From Owenia fusiformis (Eukaryota; Annelida; Polychaeta; Sabellida; Oweniidae), in assembly GCA_903813345.2 (NCBI GenBank), contig CAIIXF020000001.1:47879885-47943884 (forward strand): a DNA stretch of 64,000 bases. The letters are read 5' to 3'. The notes beneath the pieces are model-generated. The model made no database searches and had not been told where the DNA came from. It saw only the letters and a program-made list of their open reading frames with translations. This document shows positions 51,040-61,647 of the stretch, one piece after another. How positions within the stretch are numbered: position 1 is the stretch's first letter; the number at the start of each line of letters is the position of its first letter. Position numbers and translations under genes: made by a program.

Positions 51040-51490
51040 AATGTTACACCATTGGCAGTTTTTTATTTAAAGGAAAAATCATCATTATCATTTGTTTAAT
51101 TTTGCTTCTATGATTTTCCACTTAAAGCCTCTGCCAATCCGTTTGTCCATAATAAAACATTCCTTCACATTACTTATAAAACCTTTAAGGGTTGGTTTTA
51201 GCATAGAATATTTGCACAAATAAACATACCTTTTAAAAATACATAGCATATTATTTAGGATGATTGTTTTTTCATTTATACTCTCCACTTGTGGTAAGAC
51301 TACATATTACATAACGATAAGGGCCAAAATTGTTTTGAACTTTCCACAGAACCTTTTACTGTCAGCTACGGATTACTTCCCCCACGATGGCCGTGACATC
51401 GTCCAACATCATTTCTTGCATTTCACAATGAAATGTTTCCTAATTTTATCATCACTTTTCGCACAGTTAATTAGGAATTCAATATCCTGA
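51040..51490 (-). pseudogene. LINE remnant, C-terminal region
   Basis: Minus frames EFLINCAKSDDKIRKHFIVK (near 51477-51415) and, in another frame, ILNNMLCIFKRYVYLCKYSM (near 51260) resemble the region after reverse transcriptase in some LINEs, where a 'L-N-x-I-L-x2-K-x2-I-Y-x-C-K' helix follows the cysteine motif. Frameshifts and stops separate the two pieces. The assignment is by pattern only. Confidence 0.4.
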
Positions 51491-52751
51491 TGGTTCAAGG
51501 AAAGATTAAGGAATAAATTAACAGTTGACACCCCACGATTTATCGCCATTTGATTCTAGAAATAAAGCGCAAAAATAAGACTAACAATGACATTTACGAG
51601 AGTAGAACGCCTAATAGTAATCAGTCTGTACATTGTAGATGCATTACCCAAAGGCGAAATCATTTTCATTAAACACATGGGACTGTCTCAAATACATTTT
51701 GTTTAAGATAATCGGGTAAAAACTAATACTGGTATTTTTATCTTAAGCTTAAGACTTTGAGTTAACCCCTTGGTTCATTAGAGCGTATTTCGGAATACAT
51801 ATTGATTAGGCATGTAATAAAACATGCTAATAGTACATACGGATTGTTCTTTTCAAATATTTCAACTACAGTCTCTCCGTGGGTAGATTAACAAAACTAA
51901 GAATACTAAAATATGGCTCTGGCCTCGACTTGTCAGCATTCCTTTAGTCTTATTTGTGTAAGTTAGTCAATATTTTAGCAACCATTATTTTCATCATCAA
52001 AGATGCCAAATTGATGCATTTACAGTTAGAGTTCATAAAAATCTCGGTGATAAGTGGATATTACGAGTAGATTTCTAAAACTTGAGATATCGGGATAATA
52101 ATAGGTTATTTTCTATTATCTCGTTATACCCATATGTCCAGTACCACAAGGGTACTTATACACAACACTTATGTTCGCCCACTCAACCCGCTAAAATAAT
52201 TGGAAATATATGTTAAAGCTCAGTGATCTTAAAAGAATAACAAAGTATTAGGCTTATTTGTAGTTAAATGGGTCAATAAGAAGATGGACTTATTTTTGAA
52301 ATCATATTTTGTGGTATTTTTACAGTATTCATTTATTTCTATTTTTCCGTGTTCACCATTTCCTATTTTAGTCTCCTTTATTTTGTTACATTCAGGTTTA
52401 CATTTTCGTTCTGCATATAAAAACAACAATCCAATTCTCTGACTCATTTTTATATTAATATAAGTGCAGTCCAACCTAAATTGAATGCCATATAAGATTA
52501 AAGTATTCATCAATCAAGATATTCCTCAAAATGTATGAATACCGTTGGAAATATCAGGGATGGAACGTTAAAATCCAGCGGGATTGCTGGGATGTCAGAA
52601 TTTAATTAGTGAATGAAAAAGCGTATTTGATTGACAGATTGATTCATCATGGGTAGCTCACCATGGAGATACTTATTGCTGGATTAAAAGATGATCGCCG
52701 GATTAAATGGCAAATGCTTTATGATAGTGCTCATCAATATGGCTAATTCAG

Positions 52752-53648
52752 TTAATAAAGGAAACCCCTGGATGGGAAACTGTTGACTACTACACAGACC
52801 TGTGCCATCAGACATGTTTCTATATTAATAAGGGAAACCCCTGGATGGGAAACTGTTGTCTACTACACAGGCCTAGGCAATCAGACGTGTTTTAGTTAAT
52901 AAGGGAAGCCCCTGGATGGGAAAGTGTTGTCTACTACACAGGTCTTGGCCATCAGACATGTTTTTATCTATAATAAGGGAACCCTTTACTCTATACAGGC
53001 CTGGATCATCAGAGATGTTTTTGATTTAATAAGAGAAGCCCCTGGATGGGAAACCCTTGTCTACTACACATGCCTGGGCCATCAGACATGTTTTTAGATT
53101 AACGAGGGAAACCCCTGGATGGGAAACTGTTGTCTACTACACACGCCTGAGCCATTAGACATGTTTTTAGATTAATGAGGGAAATCCCTGGATGGGAAAC
53201 TGATGTCGTCTACACAGGCCTAAACCATCAGGGATGTTTTTATTTATAATAAGGGATCCCCCTAGATGGGAAACTGTTGTCTACTACACAGACTTGGGCC
53301 ATCAGACATGTTTTTAAATTAATAAGGGAAACCCCTAGATGGGAAACTGTTGTCTACTACACAGCCCTGGGCCATCAGAGATGTGTTTATCTATAATAAG
53401 GGAACCTCTGTATGGGAAACTGTTTACTATACAGGCCTAGACAATCAGAGATCTTTTTAATTTAATAAGGGAAGCCCCTGCTGGATGGGAAATGGGCCAT
53501 CAGACATGTTTTAGTTAATGAGGGAAATCCCCGGATGGGAAGCTGTTGTCTTCTACACATGCCTGGGCAATCAGACATGTTTTAGTTAATGAGGGAAATC
53601 CCCGGATGGGAAGCTGTTGTCGTCTACAAAGGCCTGGGCCATCAGACA
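52752..53648. repeat. Minisatellite, ~74-bp unit, about 13 copies
   Basis: The unit is 'ttaataagggaaacccctgg', 'atgggaaactgttgtctact' and 'acacaggcctgggccatcag' followed by acatgttttta. Copies begin near 52755, 52829, 52897, 52971, 53026, 53099, 53173, 53246, 53319, 53392, 53463, 53514 and 53588. Two or three units are shortened internally. Confidence 0.9.
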
Positions 53649-53891
53649 CAGATCATTCTTAGCTGGCTTACATGTACCAGTATGAGAATTAAAGAGAAAA
53701 CGAGATGATTTTTAAATACTATGTACTATCTATTTATTTTTGACCTCGAAACCTTTAAAACATTGGTTTCAATATATGGCTACTATCTTAAGTATTGCCC
53801 GAGTTTTGAGATGAAAAAAGGGGAGAGGATAGATAGAAAGCCATATATGTACACGCAGCTTATTTGATATTTACATTACACATTTCCTTAA

Positions 53892-54043
53892 AGTCCCCAT
53901 GTGAAGTTTGAAAATTTGTTTTTATCCTTCATTTACTATTTAAATACTACTACACCAATATTTTAACACTATTTCAATAATTAACCAATGTTGACTGTCT
54001 TACCATGTTAAAAGGAAGAATAAATCGTGTTTTAAATATTATA
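53892..54043. mobile_element. TTAA-type element, internally deleted partial copy
   Basis: AGTCCCCATGTGAAGTTTGA follows TTAA at 53888-53891 and matches the right terminus of the element at 10976-11807. After a deletion it continues with 'aaccaatgttgactgtctta' and 'ttaaaaggaagaataaat', matching the same element inverted. The other end is missing. At 54046 TACAGGGTGTGCCAAAAAAT looks like the isolated end of a TA-targeting element. Confidence 0.6.
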
Positions 54044-56099
54044 CAGGGTGTGCCAAAAAATAATTTGCAACTTTTTTATAAGGCTGGAAAAGTGTCATCT
54101 AATTTAGGTATCACGTGTCCGAGATTTACCATTTTTCGAGAAAATGTGACTTTCTATGATTTTATATGATCAACAATAACACATTCATTATGTTCACTAA
54201 ATACCTTAAATGAACATGAGTATATTTTTATTGAGAAACGGAAAAACACTGAGTACTCAAAAACAATTATATAGTATAATAGGTCTTGTTGTAATTTCTA
54301 ATTAATTAAACTACAATTGGTCAGGAGCTTTAATTAATGAAATTCTATTGAGGTAGATCCATATGTTTTAGATGTCTCTGTTATTGTATTCAACTTTTTG
54401 TAAAAGTACTATAAGTAGCTAGGACAGAAGTCACAGAATACGAGCGAATATCAATTACTGGACTGGACACATTATAATACCTGGTAATATCAAATATGAC
54501 ACAAAGTTTGATTTGCTTTAATATTGAACCAAGAAAAAAACTCAAATAGAAAAAAGCAGAGATTATTAGAAGTGCAGGCACATGTTAAACAAAGTGCATG
54601 TTTTGAAAGATGGCAACACTTCTATAAAAAATGAATACAAACAACTTTGCCATCTTTCAATGACATTTATAAAAACTTGATATATAAAGCTTGATAAATC
54701 AAAAATACTTTTTGATAATTTATTGTAAGCTTTGATGTGGTCCGTTTGAGCTGTTGTTGGTGTCAAATGAAAGATAAGGTTCTAATCAATACATTGGACA
54801 TACTCTGAAATTCAAATGTAAGTCTTTATTTTGCCAAAAACGCTGAAAATACGCAAAGTGAGCCTTTAATTAGAAAATTGACGGACCCGAAATGCTGGAT
54901 CATATAACTCAAATGTGCGGAGTTGTCGAAGTCTTGTTTTCACAAGTGCTTTCGCCGTGTTCTTCTAGTTACGGGAAACTATGATGCGTTACGGTTTCTA
55001 AATCTTTCAAGACTAAAATAGTTTGTGAGAACAGGCTGTGGTAGATAATGGCCTAAATTTGGATCTGAGATTCCACAAATTGTATTTTTGGTAGGTTTGA
55101 ACCATCTGGTTATGGAGATAATGATCAAATAATACAGAACACCTGCGAACGCCCAGCGTTCCTTCCAACTGACTGCAGAGAAAACATCAATAAAGTGTAT
55201 GCTGGCTATACGGGGGCAATAACAAGACCTTGACTTATATTTCTTTTTTAGTTTGACCTTTTCTGATTAGAATCAGCTGGTAATTTGTAGATAACTGAAT
55301 AGAAGAGTAGTAATTAGTACTGGTCTGTAAATAAGGTTGAGGGGATAGCGCCGGATTTTGTATGCCTTTTAGTTACGTGAATATATTGATGCCTGGTATA
55401 TTGAAAATATTTTCATATGGTTCGTGACGTGCAACTATTCTCTTCATTTCATAATATTGGACATTTTAAAAAAATCTTAAATTATTACATTCCTGGTGTA
55501 AGCATTAGGTTGATGTCAAATAATCATGAGAAAGTGTGCAATTTAAACGGTCACAACGTTATCGTTTAGCCACAATTACCGGGTTATCCAAAAAATCCAG
55601 GGATATTTTTTCATGAAATTTCACATACATTCAAAAAATATCTCCATGGTTATTGATTCCTTAAATAATAAAGTCAAAAATAATGGCTAATATGGTAACA
55701 TGACTTTTGGGTATGCGGGTACTTTACGTCACACAATTTACAATTACTTCTCCCTACTATATCTTATAGTTGTCTACTTTAACCAATTGTGTAATTTAAA
55801 CGAGAACAACAGACATCACAATCAACTTTCGAAATGCAACTGACAATGTACAGGCAAATGATTGAGCGGGCGTATTGTATTGATTATGAATCTATCACAT
55901 GATCTATATCGGTTAATGTTGTTTCAGTGATTGTCATTGATCTTTTATGTGATCTTTCGGTTAATATTGTTTAACTGATAGCCATCGTGATATTGCAAAT
56001 AGTCGAAAAGGCTTAAACTTCATTTTAGGACATCAAAATAGTTTGGCAACAAAGCAAACACTCTCCTCCAGAAAGTACGACTGTTACGCGGTATATGGC

Positions 56100-56345
56100 A
56101 TACATTCATGGTTGCGCGGTATTTGTGATACGGGTGAATATGCCATACTCACCTGCGGTATATGGCATATTCCGCAGGTGAGTATGCGATATTCCGCAGT
56201 GAATATGCGATATATTGAATTCGGTGAATACCCTAAACTCACCTGCGGAATATGTCATACTCACTTGCGGTATATGCCATATACCGTAGGTGAATATGAC
56301 ATACACTGTATACCGCAGGTGAAAACGTGATACAGAAAGCCTTGA
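56100..56345. repeat. Chain of palindromic words (CTCACCTGCGGTATATG)
   Basis: Positions 56144-56186 form a 43-base palindrome with 21-base arms (CATACTCACCTGCGGTATATG and complement, one mismatch) around one G. A second, weaker one with the same word spans 56256-56298. Half-units (aatatgcgatatt, 'ataccgcaggtgaa') fill the gaps. Frames on both strands here are repeat by-products. Confidence 0.85.
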
Positions 56346-56614
56346 TTTGATTGGTTGCGAGAATCGACTCTAAATGCAAAACTACGCTGGATTACCAATA
56401 TAGTTAGTGCGTCGAGTACTAATATATGAATCCTGGATTGATTGAGTAAGTCTATTACACGAGATTGGTGACTGATACTTCTGCTAAGTTGATATATTCG
56501 ATACACAGGACTCTTGATTCAGTAATCATTATAATAATTTATAACGTTTTACTTGTTCGTTTAATCGATGCAATTGACAATTGCGTACTTCCGTATCACG
56601 TTCTCATTGGTTAG

Positions 56615-56700
56615 TGTGTATGCCATATACCGCAGGTGAATCTGTCATACACTGCAAGTGAATATTCCATATACGTTGCGGAATATGACATATTTTTGTA
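56615..56700. repeat. Second tract of the same palindromic words
   Basis: Contains 'gccatataccgcaggtgaat', 'tcatacactgcaagtgaata' and 'gttgcggaatatgacat', the words of 56100-56345, about 270 bases away. Confidence 0.75.
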
Positions 56701-57904
56701 TCGTGTTTACCGCGTAACAACGACAACGTAACATTATATTAATATTATTAAAATAGTATTATACAATCATTGGTTTTAAAAACGTGTTACCCCAACACAG
56801 CTTTGAATAATTTATTGAACTTTGGTATATCTAGCGATGTGTCTGGTGTATTTTAGAAATAACGCATCTCATCCAGTACGATTCTAACGTTAAACACAAG
56901 TGTTGTAATATTTCAGATGATTAATTTAAGACAGCTTATTAATCCTCTTGTTGCCTTCAATATCTTAAATGTCAGTAGATCTCTAGAGTATGGATGGTAT
57001 TATTACGTTCCAAATATTCTATGTTTATTCTGCGTACTTACTCGGAGGGCGAACCACACAGTTTGGAAATGGCGCCGAACAGTTTTTTCTTCGGCCAGAA
57101 TATTTATTGGGCTCAGAAAGTTTTCTCCCCTATCTTAGACAAATTATTTGCGCAACAATGCCACGCCAGTTTTTTTTATTCAATTATATTCCAAATGTAA
57201 TAATTTTATTTGTTCTCGCAACCTAGTTATGTTTACTTTAACAACTGCCAAACACAGGCTACTGTAGTTCAATGCAATTACTCAGATGCGAGTAGGTAGT
57301 TACCAGTTTCGCCACCAGGTGGCTGATTCGGGGGAAATAACATGGCAGCCGAAGGGTATTACAAAATTCCCTTAAACTTGAATATTCATCAGATACTTAA
57401 TTATACAAATACATTATGTGTCCAGTAAATATCATCTGCCCAACACAAGAAAAGATATTTCACTTTTTGTGATTTTACAACATGGGGTCTATGGGGAATC
57501 TCTCTAACCTAAAACTCACATTTTCAAAGAAAATTAAATTTTCAAAGCTGATAAACTCTTTTCAAAATCACATTTCTACATGTACTTTTATATGCAGATT
57601 TCAAATATGACATCAGTTTGGCTGAATTTTGAATTTAATGACGTAAATCAAGATTATTTCTACTCGCATATCTAGTCTATTATCTATCAATTTTAGTTCA
57701 AAAAGACAATTTTTATTACATTAATCCATAATGCTTTAGTCCTGGTATCATTGGGACATTTAAATAACACTGAAAATCTCATTTTTGGAAGCTCAGATTT
57801 TTAAAAAGCAATTCTAATTTTACATATACCATAGTTAATTTACTTAGGCCTGTACTTTGTGTGAAATAAAACTATGGTGTACATGACTGATGAAACATAT
57901 TTAC

Positions 57905-57983
57905 CTGATCCCCAGCTCACTATGCCAGTCAGGGTCCATCGGTCATGTTCATTCTTGCATACAAAAGGTCCACCACTGTCAGC
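57905..57983 (-). CDS. Trypsin-like serine protease, catalytic-serine exon
   Basis: Exon of 79 bases between acceptor ccttctccag and donor gtaaat. It encodes [20 protein letters not shown] followed by IVSWGS and the first base of a Gly codon. DSGGP carries the nucleophile Ser (195 in chymotrypsin numbering), followed by a Cys and the SWG strand that binds substrate backbone. Position 193, normally Gly in the oxyanion hole, is Ala here; this is uncommon in S1 proteases. The exon reads in phase into the last exon at 46790. Upstream exons with the catalytic His and Asp were not found and probably lie beyond the window. Confidence 0.9.
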
Positions 57984-58030
57984 CTGGAGAAGGAAATATA
58001 GATAAAATAATACAGCCAGACAACATCAAC

Positions 58031-58070
58031 CATGTTCATTCTTGCATACAAAAGGTCCACCACTGTCAGC
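58031..58070 (-). pseudogene. Partial tandem copy of the serine exon, copy 2
   Basis: The acceptor and the first 40 bases of the exon ([13 protein letters not shown]) are repeated 86-87 bases upstream of the real exon with no change, but the rest is replaced so that a TGA stop follows at once. If used by splicing it would truncate the protein right after the serine loop. Confidence 0.8.
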
Positions 58071-58117
58071 CTGGAGAAGGAAATATTGAGATATTATTTA
58101 GACAAGCAACATGGACC

Positions 58118-58160
58118 ATTGTCATTCTTGCATCTAAAATTAAGCCCTAACTCTGTCCGC
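58118..58160 (-). pseudogene. Decayed third tandem copy of the serine exon
   Basis: A further copy 87 bases upstream keeps 'gcaagaatga' and the exon-acceptor arrangement (tgtaggcggacagagttagg), but the SGG codons are destroyed. This is the oldest of the three. Confidence 0.65.
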
Positions 58161-58179
58161 CTACATTGAAAGAAATATA

Positions 58180-58747
58180 GAGGTACAAAAATGACACCCA
58201 CTAATTTTGGAATAACTTTCTAAATAATTAAGGAATTTTCATGATTTTTAATGTGTAGATAAAGTTTCCAATGAAGGAAAAAATGTTGTACTTATACAGC
58301 ATCAACAACTGTGCAATTTAGAGATATCACGTTTTCCATCCAGGTATTCTCTCCAAGAAATTGTCAAAAGATATTCAAAAAACAATTTTCCGAAATTAGG
58401 ATTTCTGTCTTTGCCGTTATTTGAGTCATTTCTGGATTGTTTTCACATATATTATCGATAATATATCACATCTACCCATTTTTTAAAAGAAATTGTCAAA
58501 TTTGATGAACTGAGTCACTTTTGTGTGAATTTAAGAAAAGTAGGATCTTCTAATTTACATTTTTAATGTTTCCGTGTCAGAGCGTGCTTTCGCAGAAAAT
58601 GATATATCTCCTAATTTCCAAGTTGATGATACTATGTAAGCATACAAAACTTTCCTTCATTGAACACTATCTACACATCAAAAGCATGACGATTCCTTAA
58701 TTATTGAGAAGGTTATTCCAAAATTGGTAGCATTTTGTGTCACCCTG
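58180..58747. mobile_element. Long-TIR element with CACCCTG/TA right end
   Basis: The right end GTGTCACCCTG is followed by TATA. The last ~110 bases are inverted at 58185-58290 (shared 'aattttggaataac', 'aataattaaggaat', 'atgtgtagata', 'caatgaagga'). The left terminus is degraded. No transposase is seen. It lies about 20 bases from the third serine-exon copy. Confidence 0.75.
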
Positions 58748-59402
58748 TATATAGTCAGGCAGATGTCAATGTGAGGCAAAGTGTTCACATTTTATGAAAT
58801 GCAAGTTGAAATATGCAATTGTGTGGACTTGTAACTCAAATTACAAAATGTTTTACTCTTTGGGGAAATATGTGACTGTTCGAGCAGTTATTGTAGTTTT
58901 GATTTATGGTCAGAATTTATTGGCATATGAAAAGTAGAAAACATTGGCTTTAATTTAGGATACAGAATAGGCTATATACAGGATGTCTCAAAATGGATAG
59001 ATTTATGCAGTATTCACGAAATGCACAAAATTCATGAATATTGTCCCAATATTATCTGCTGGCACTAGCTGTGTACGACTTATAAGCAGGACTGTGTTAT
59101 TTTTCGAATGTAGGGAAACACTCGTCTTAATTTATATGCAGAAATTCCTACTCATTCCTCATTCAAAATCGACCCTGCCACTATAATAATTTTCATATTC
59201 TGCTACTGTTTGGAAACTTTACAAAACCTCCCGTTTCCTTGCATTGGAGTTCAATGCATCTAGCAAAAACATTGAGACTTACTGAGTAACAAAAACAGCC
59301 AATATTCTACATGTTTCAGAAGCAGAACTAAATGGGCTATCAATCATTGGTGCCTGGTCCATAGAAAGATGGCAGTGGATGATTTGTCCATATACGAATA
59401 TA
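58748..59402. other. No gene; isolated element end
   Basis: TACAGGATGTCTCAAAATGG at 58977 resembles a decayed terminus of the same general class as its neighbours. No coding segment is supported. Confidence 0.4.
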
Positions 59403-60475
59403 CAGGGTGGTCAAAAAAAATTGGAACATTTGTTAATTGAACACAAAACCTTTATTTTTCCTCTAAAATACACCAAAATTATCTCTCTGATGTAAAGTTT
59501 ATAGGTGCAAACCACAAAGTTAATGCATTAAACTAGTCAATGTTTGATATGACCCCCTTTTCTTAAATATACACTTGTCAATTTCGCAGCAACTTTTTCA
59601 AGTATTCTTTATTTCAAAGCTTTAATGAACATGTTGATTGCTATACACATTATATAAAATCATATTTAGTTGACATGAGGTATTAACATCTTTGGTTTAC
59701 TGGAAAACTAATGTATTATTGTCAACTTAAGCATGCCCCAAATCATTATTTTTATTTAAGAGTAGGAAAGAAAGAACATGTCAGAGGTGAGTGATTGCAT
59801 AACCCATACAGCTACTAAACTGACAAAAATCATTGTTTCCACTTTTCAGTAGAGGGGAAACTGACTAGTTATTTACAAGGCTTTAATAAAGACCACCTCT
59901 AAGCATACGTAACATATCATTTGTGTTCTGGGAAACTCCTTTATGATATTGATATACATATATTGATATGTTCAATGAATATTATTCATATTAGAACAAG
60001 AAAGGGGAGGGGGTTTATTTACCAGTCAAAATAGACTGCCCTGGCCTCTTTCTGGAGAATATTCAATCAGTATAATATATCCAACAATAGTCATCAAAAT
60101 ATGCTTGATACCCATCAATTTGGGTAAAAAAAATGTTGAATATGTTCATATATTTGATCTTCCAAGGCAAACATATAAGTAGTTTGTTCAAGCTGAATTT
60201 CTAATCAAGATGGCTTGGACAAAATCAAACGAACAGCAAAGTGAATGAATCATTTAAAACTGAGTCCGAGGCTTCAACTTGTAATTCAGGAGAAGGGGGG
60301 TCATATCAAACATTCTCTAGTTTAATGCATTAACTTTGTTGTTTGCACCTATAAACTTTACATCAGATAAATAAGTGATTGAACAATGCTCAGTAAAATT
60401 ATGGTGCATTTTAGAGAAAAAATAACGATTTTGAGTTCAATTATCAAATGTTCCAATTTTTTTTGGACCACCCTG
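59403..60475. mobile_element. 1.07-kb long-TIR element (CAGGGTGGTC ends, TA duplication)
   Basis: CAGGGTGGTCAAAAAAAATT at the left and its near-complement ending CCACCCTG at the right are flanked by TATA on both sides. Inverted repeats of 160-185 bases share 'atgtaaagtttataggtgca' and 'aagttaatgcattaaactag'. The centre has no transposase frame. The right end directly abuts the tail of the RT retroelement, so the target was probably inside or at the end of that copy. Confidence 0.88.
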
Positions 60476-60479
60476 TATA

Positions 60480-61002
60480 AGCACAAATGCCAAAGGGAAG
60501 GGTGACTAAAAACTTTAAAGAAACCCAACAAGAAAAGCAAACTGTAAGTGTAAATCTGTCATAAGAAAAGTAGACCCTATATATCCCAAAACCATAATCT
60601 AACGTGAAAAGAAACAATGTCTAACATCCCCCTCCCCCTCCAATCGAGAACCAATATCACAATCCAGGACCAGAACACCAAGGGACATTCCATTCATACT
60701 GAAGTCATTACAATACATGTTGAAGAAAAATTGAAAAAATTGATAGTTGTAGTTGTAGATACTAGTACTCATAAAAGATGTGGGATAGATAAAATCCAGT
60801 CTCGAAGTCCATAGGCAATTCAAAGGGTCAACATCCGTTCGAAAAGCCGTCATCATAATCCGAAAAACACAACAATTCACAATGGTCATTAGGAGAAAAC
60901 TATGGCTGGTTTCGATCCCTATTTCTCAACCATTAATGCCATAGCCGGCGTCCACCTCAAAAGGTGCCAAGTGAAAAAATTGTGAGTTCATTGCCAATTT
61001 AA
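60480..61002 (-). mobile_element. 3' region of the RT retroelement
   Basis: Downstream of the RT stop, reading leftwards. It contains a 96-codon frame at 60889-60599 (MTIVNCCVFRIMMTAFRTDV...) and a C-rich tract, and ends at 'gcatttgtgcttata'. The last ~260 bases recur at 23081-23345, which confirms that it belongs to a dispersed element. Whether the 96-codon frame is translated is unclear. Confidence 0.7.
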
Positions 61003-61644
61003 TTATGCCATTCCTACATCCTTCAGCATCTCAAGTGGTAAAACTTGAAATTTCGAAATTAATGACTTGTACTTTTCAGCAAAGCCCAGAAAGTATTTCT
61101 TAAGTTTTTTACAAGTATAACCTTGACCTAACAGCTTGATCACTAAAATATGGTGTCTTAATTTGAAATCTAGATATTTTGAACATGCCCTGCTATATCT
61201 AATAAGCTGGGATACATAAACCCCATATGCTGGGTAAAGTGGAATATTGCTATCCAAATGTGGAAAGTTAACTATGTCAATATTAAAGTCATCTCTTTTG
61301 TCATATAATTTACAATATATACTTTTGTCTGGTTCAATGTTAATAAGAAGATCAAGATAAGGTGCACTCATATCAGATTCATTAGTTTTTTTCAATTCTA
61401 GCTCAGTAGGATATATCTCACCTACAAAGTCTTTAAATTTTGTGTTGTCTAAACTCAACAAGTCATCAATATATCGATCTGTCTTCTTAAATAACTTTGC
61501 AATATGAAATTTACTTTTATCTTTCATTGTCCTTTGTAAAAACGTATACTCATATGAGAATAGAAAAAGATCTGCTAAAAGAGGAGCACAATCTGTACCC
61601 ATTGGTATACCCACATTCTGACGTAAAACTGTACTTCCAAACAA
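61003..61644 (-). pseudogene. Reverse transcriptase, 5'-truncated
   Basis: Open frame of 213 codons with RQNVGIPMGTDCAPLLADLF (RT motif B, PMG) and RYIDDLLSL (motif C, catalytic YIDD), then YLDLLI, LYDKRDDFN, YGVYVSQLIRYSRACS and a Lys-rich end. These blocks belong to a retroelement RT family common in marine invertebrates and fish; Penelope-like or another non-LTR class is possible and cannot be settled here. Motif A with the first catalytic Asp, and everything before it, is missing because the frame begins at the edge of the MITE at 61648. The copy is therefore inactive although the remaining frame has no stop. Confidence 0.88.
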
Positions 61645-61647
61645 ATA

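Larger units (their letters stand above)
46791..57904 (-). other. 11.1-kb intron of the protease gene, filled with repeats
   Basis: The two flanking exons share phase 1 and reconstruct a continuous S1 protease C-terminus, so the interval is inferred to be one intron. It contains a foldback, two LINE remnants, a long-TIR element, repeated segments, a minisatellite, a TTAA element fragment and palindromic tracts, listed separately. Stretches without anything recognisable are 47373-48133, 50432-51039, 51491-52751, 54066-56100 and 56701-57904. Confidence 0.7.

Noticed and set aside
56043-56330. 95-codon plus frame and opposite 66-codon frame with repeated 'YGIWHIPQVSM'-like words
   Set aside because: Both strands give similar peptides because the DNA is palindromic; this is a structural repeat and not a protein repeat.
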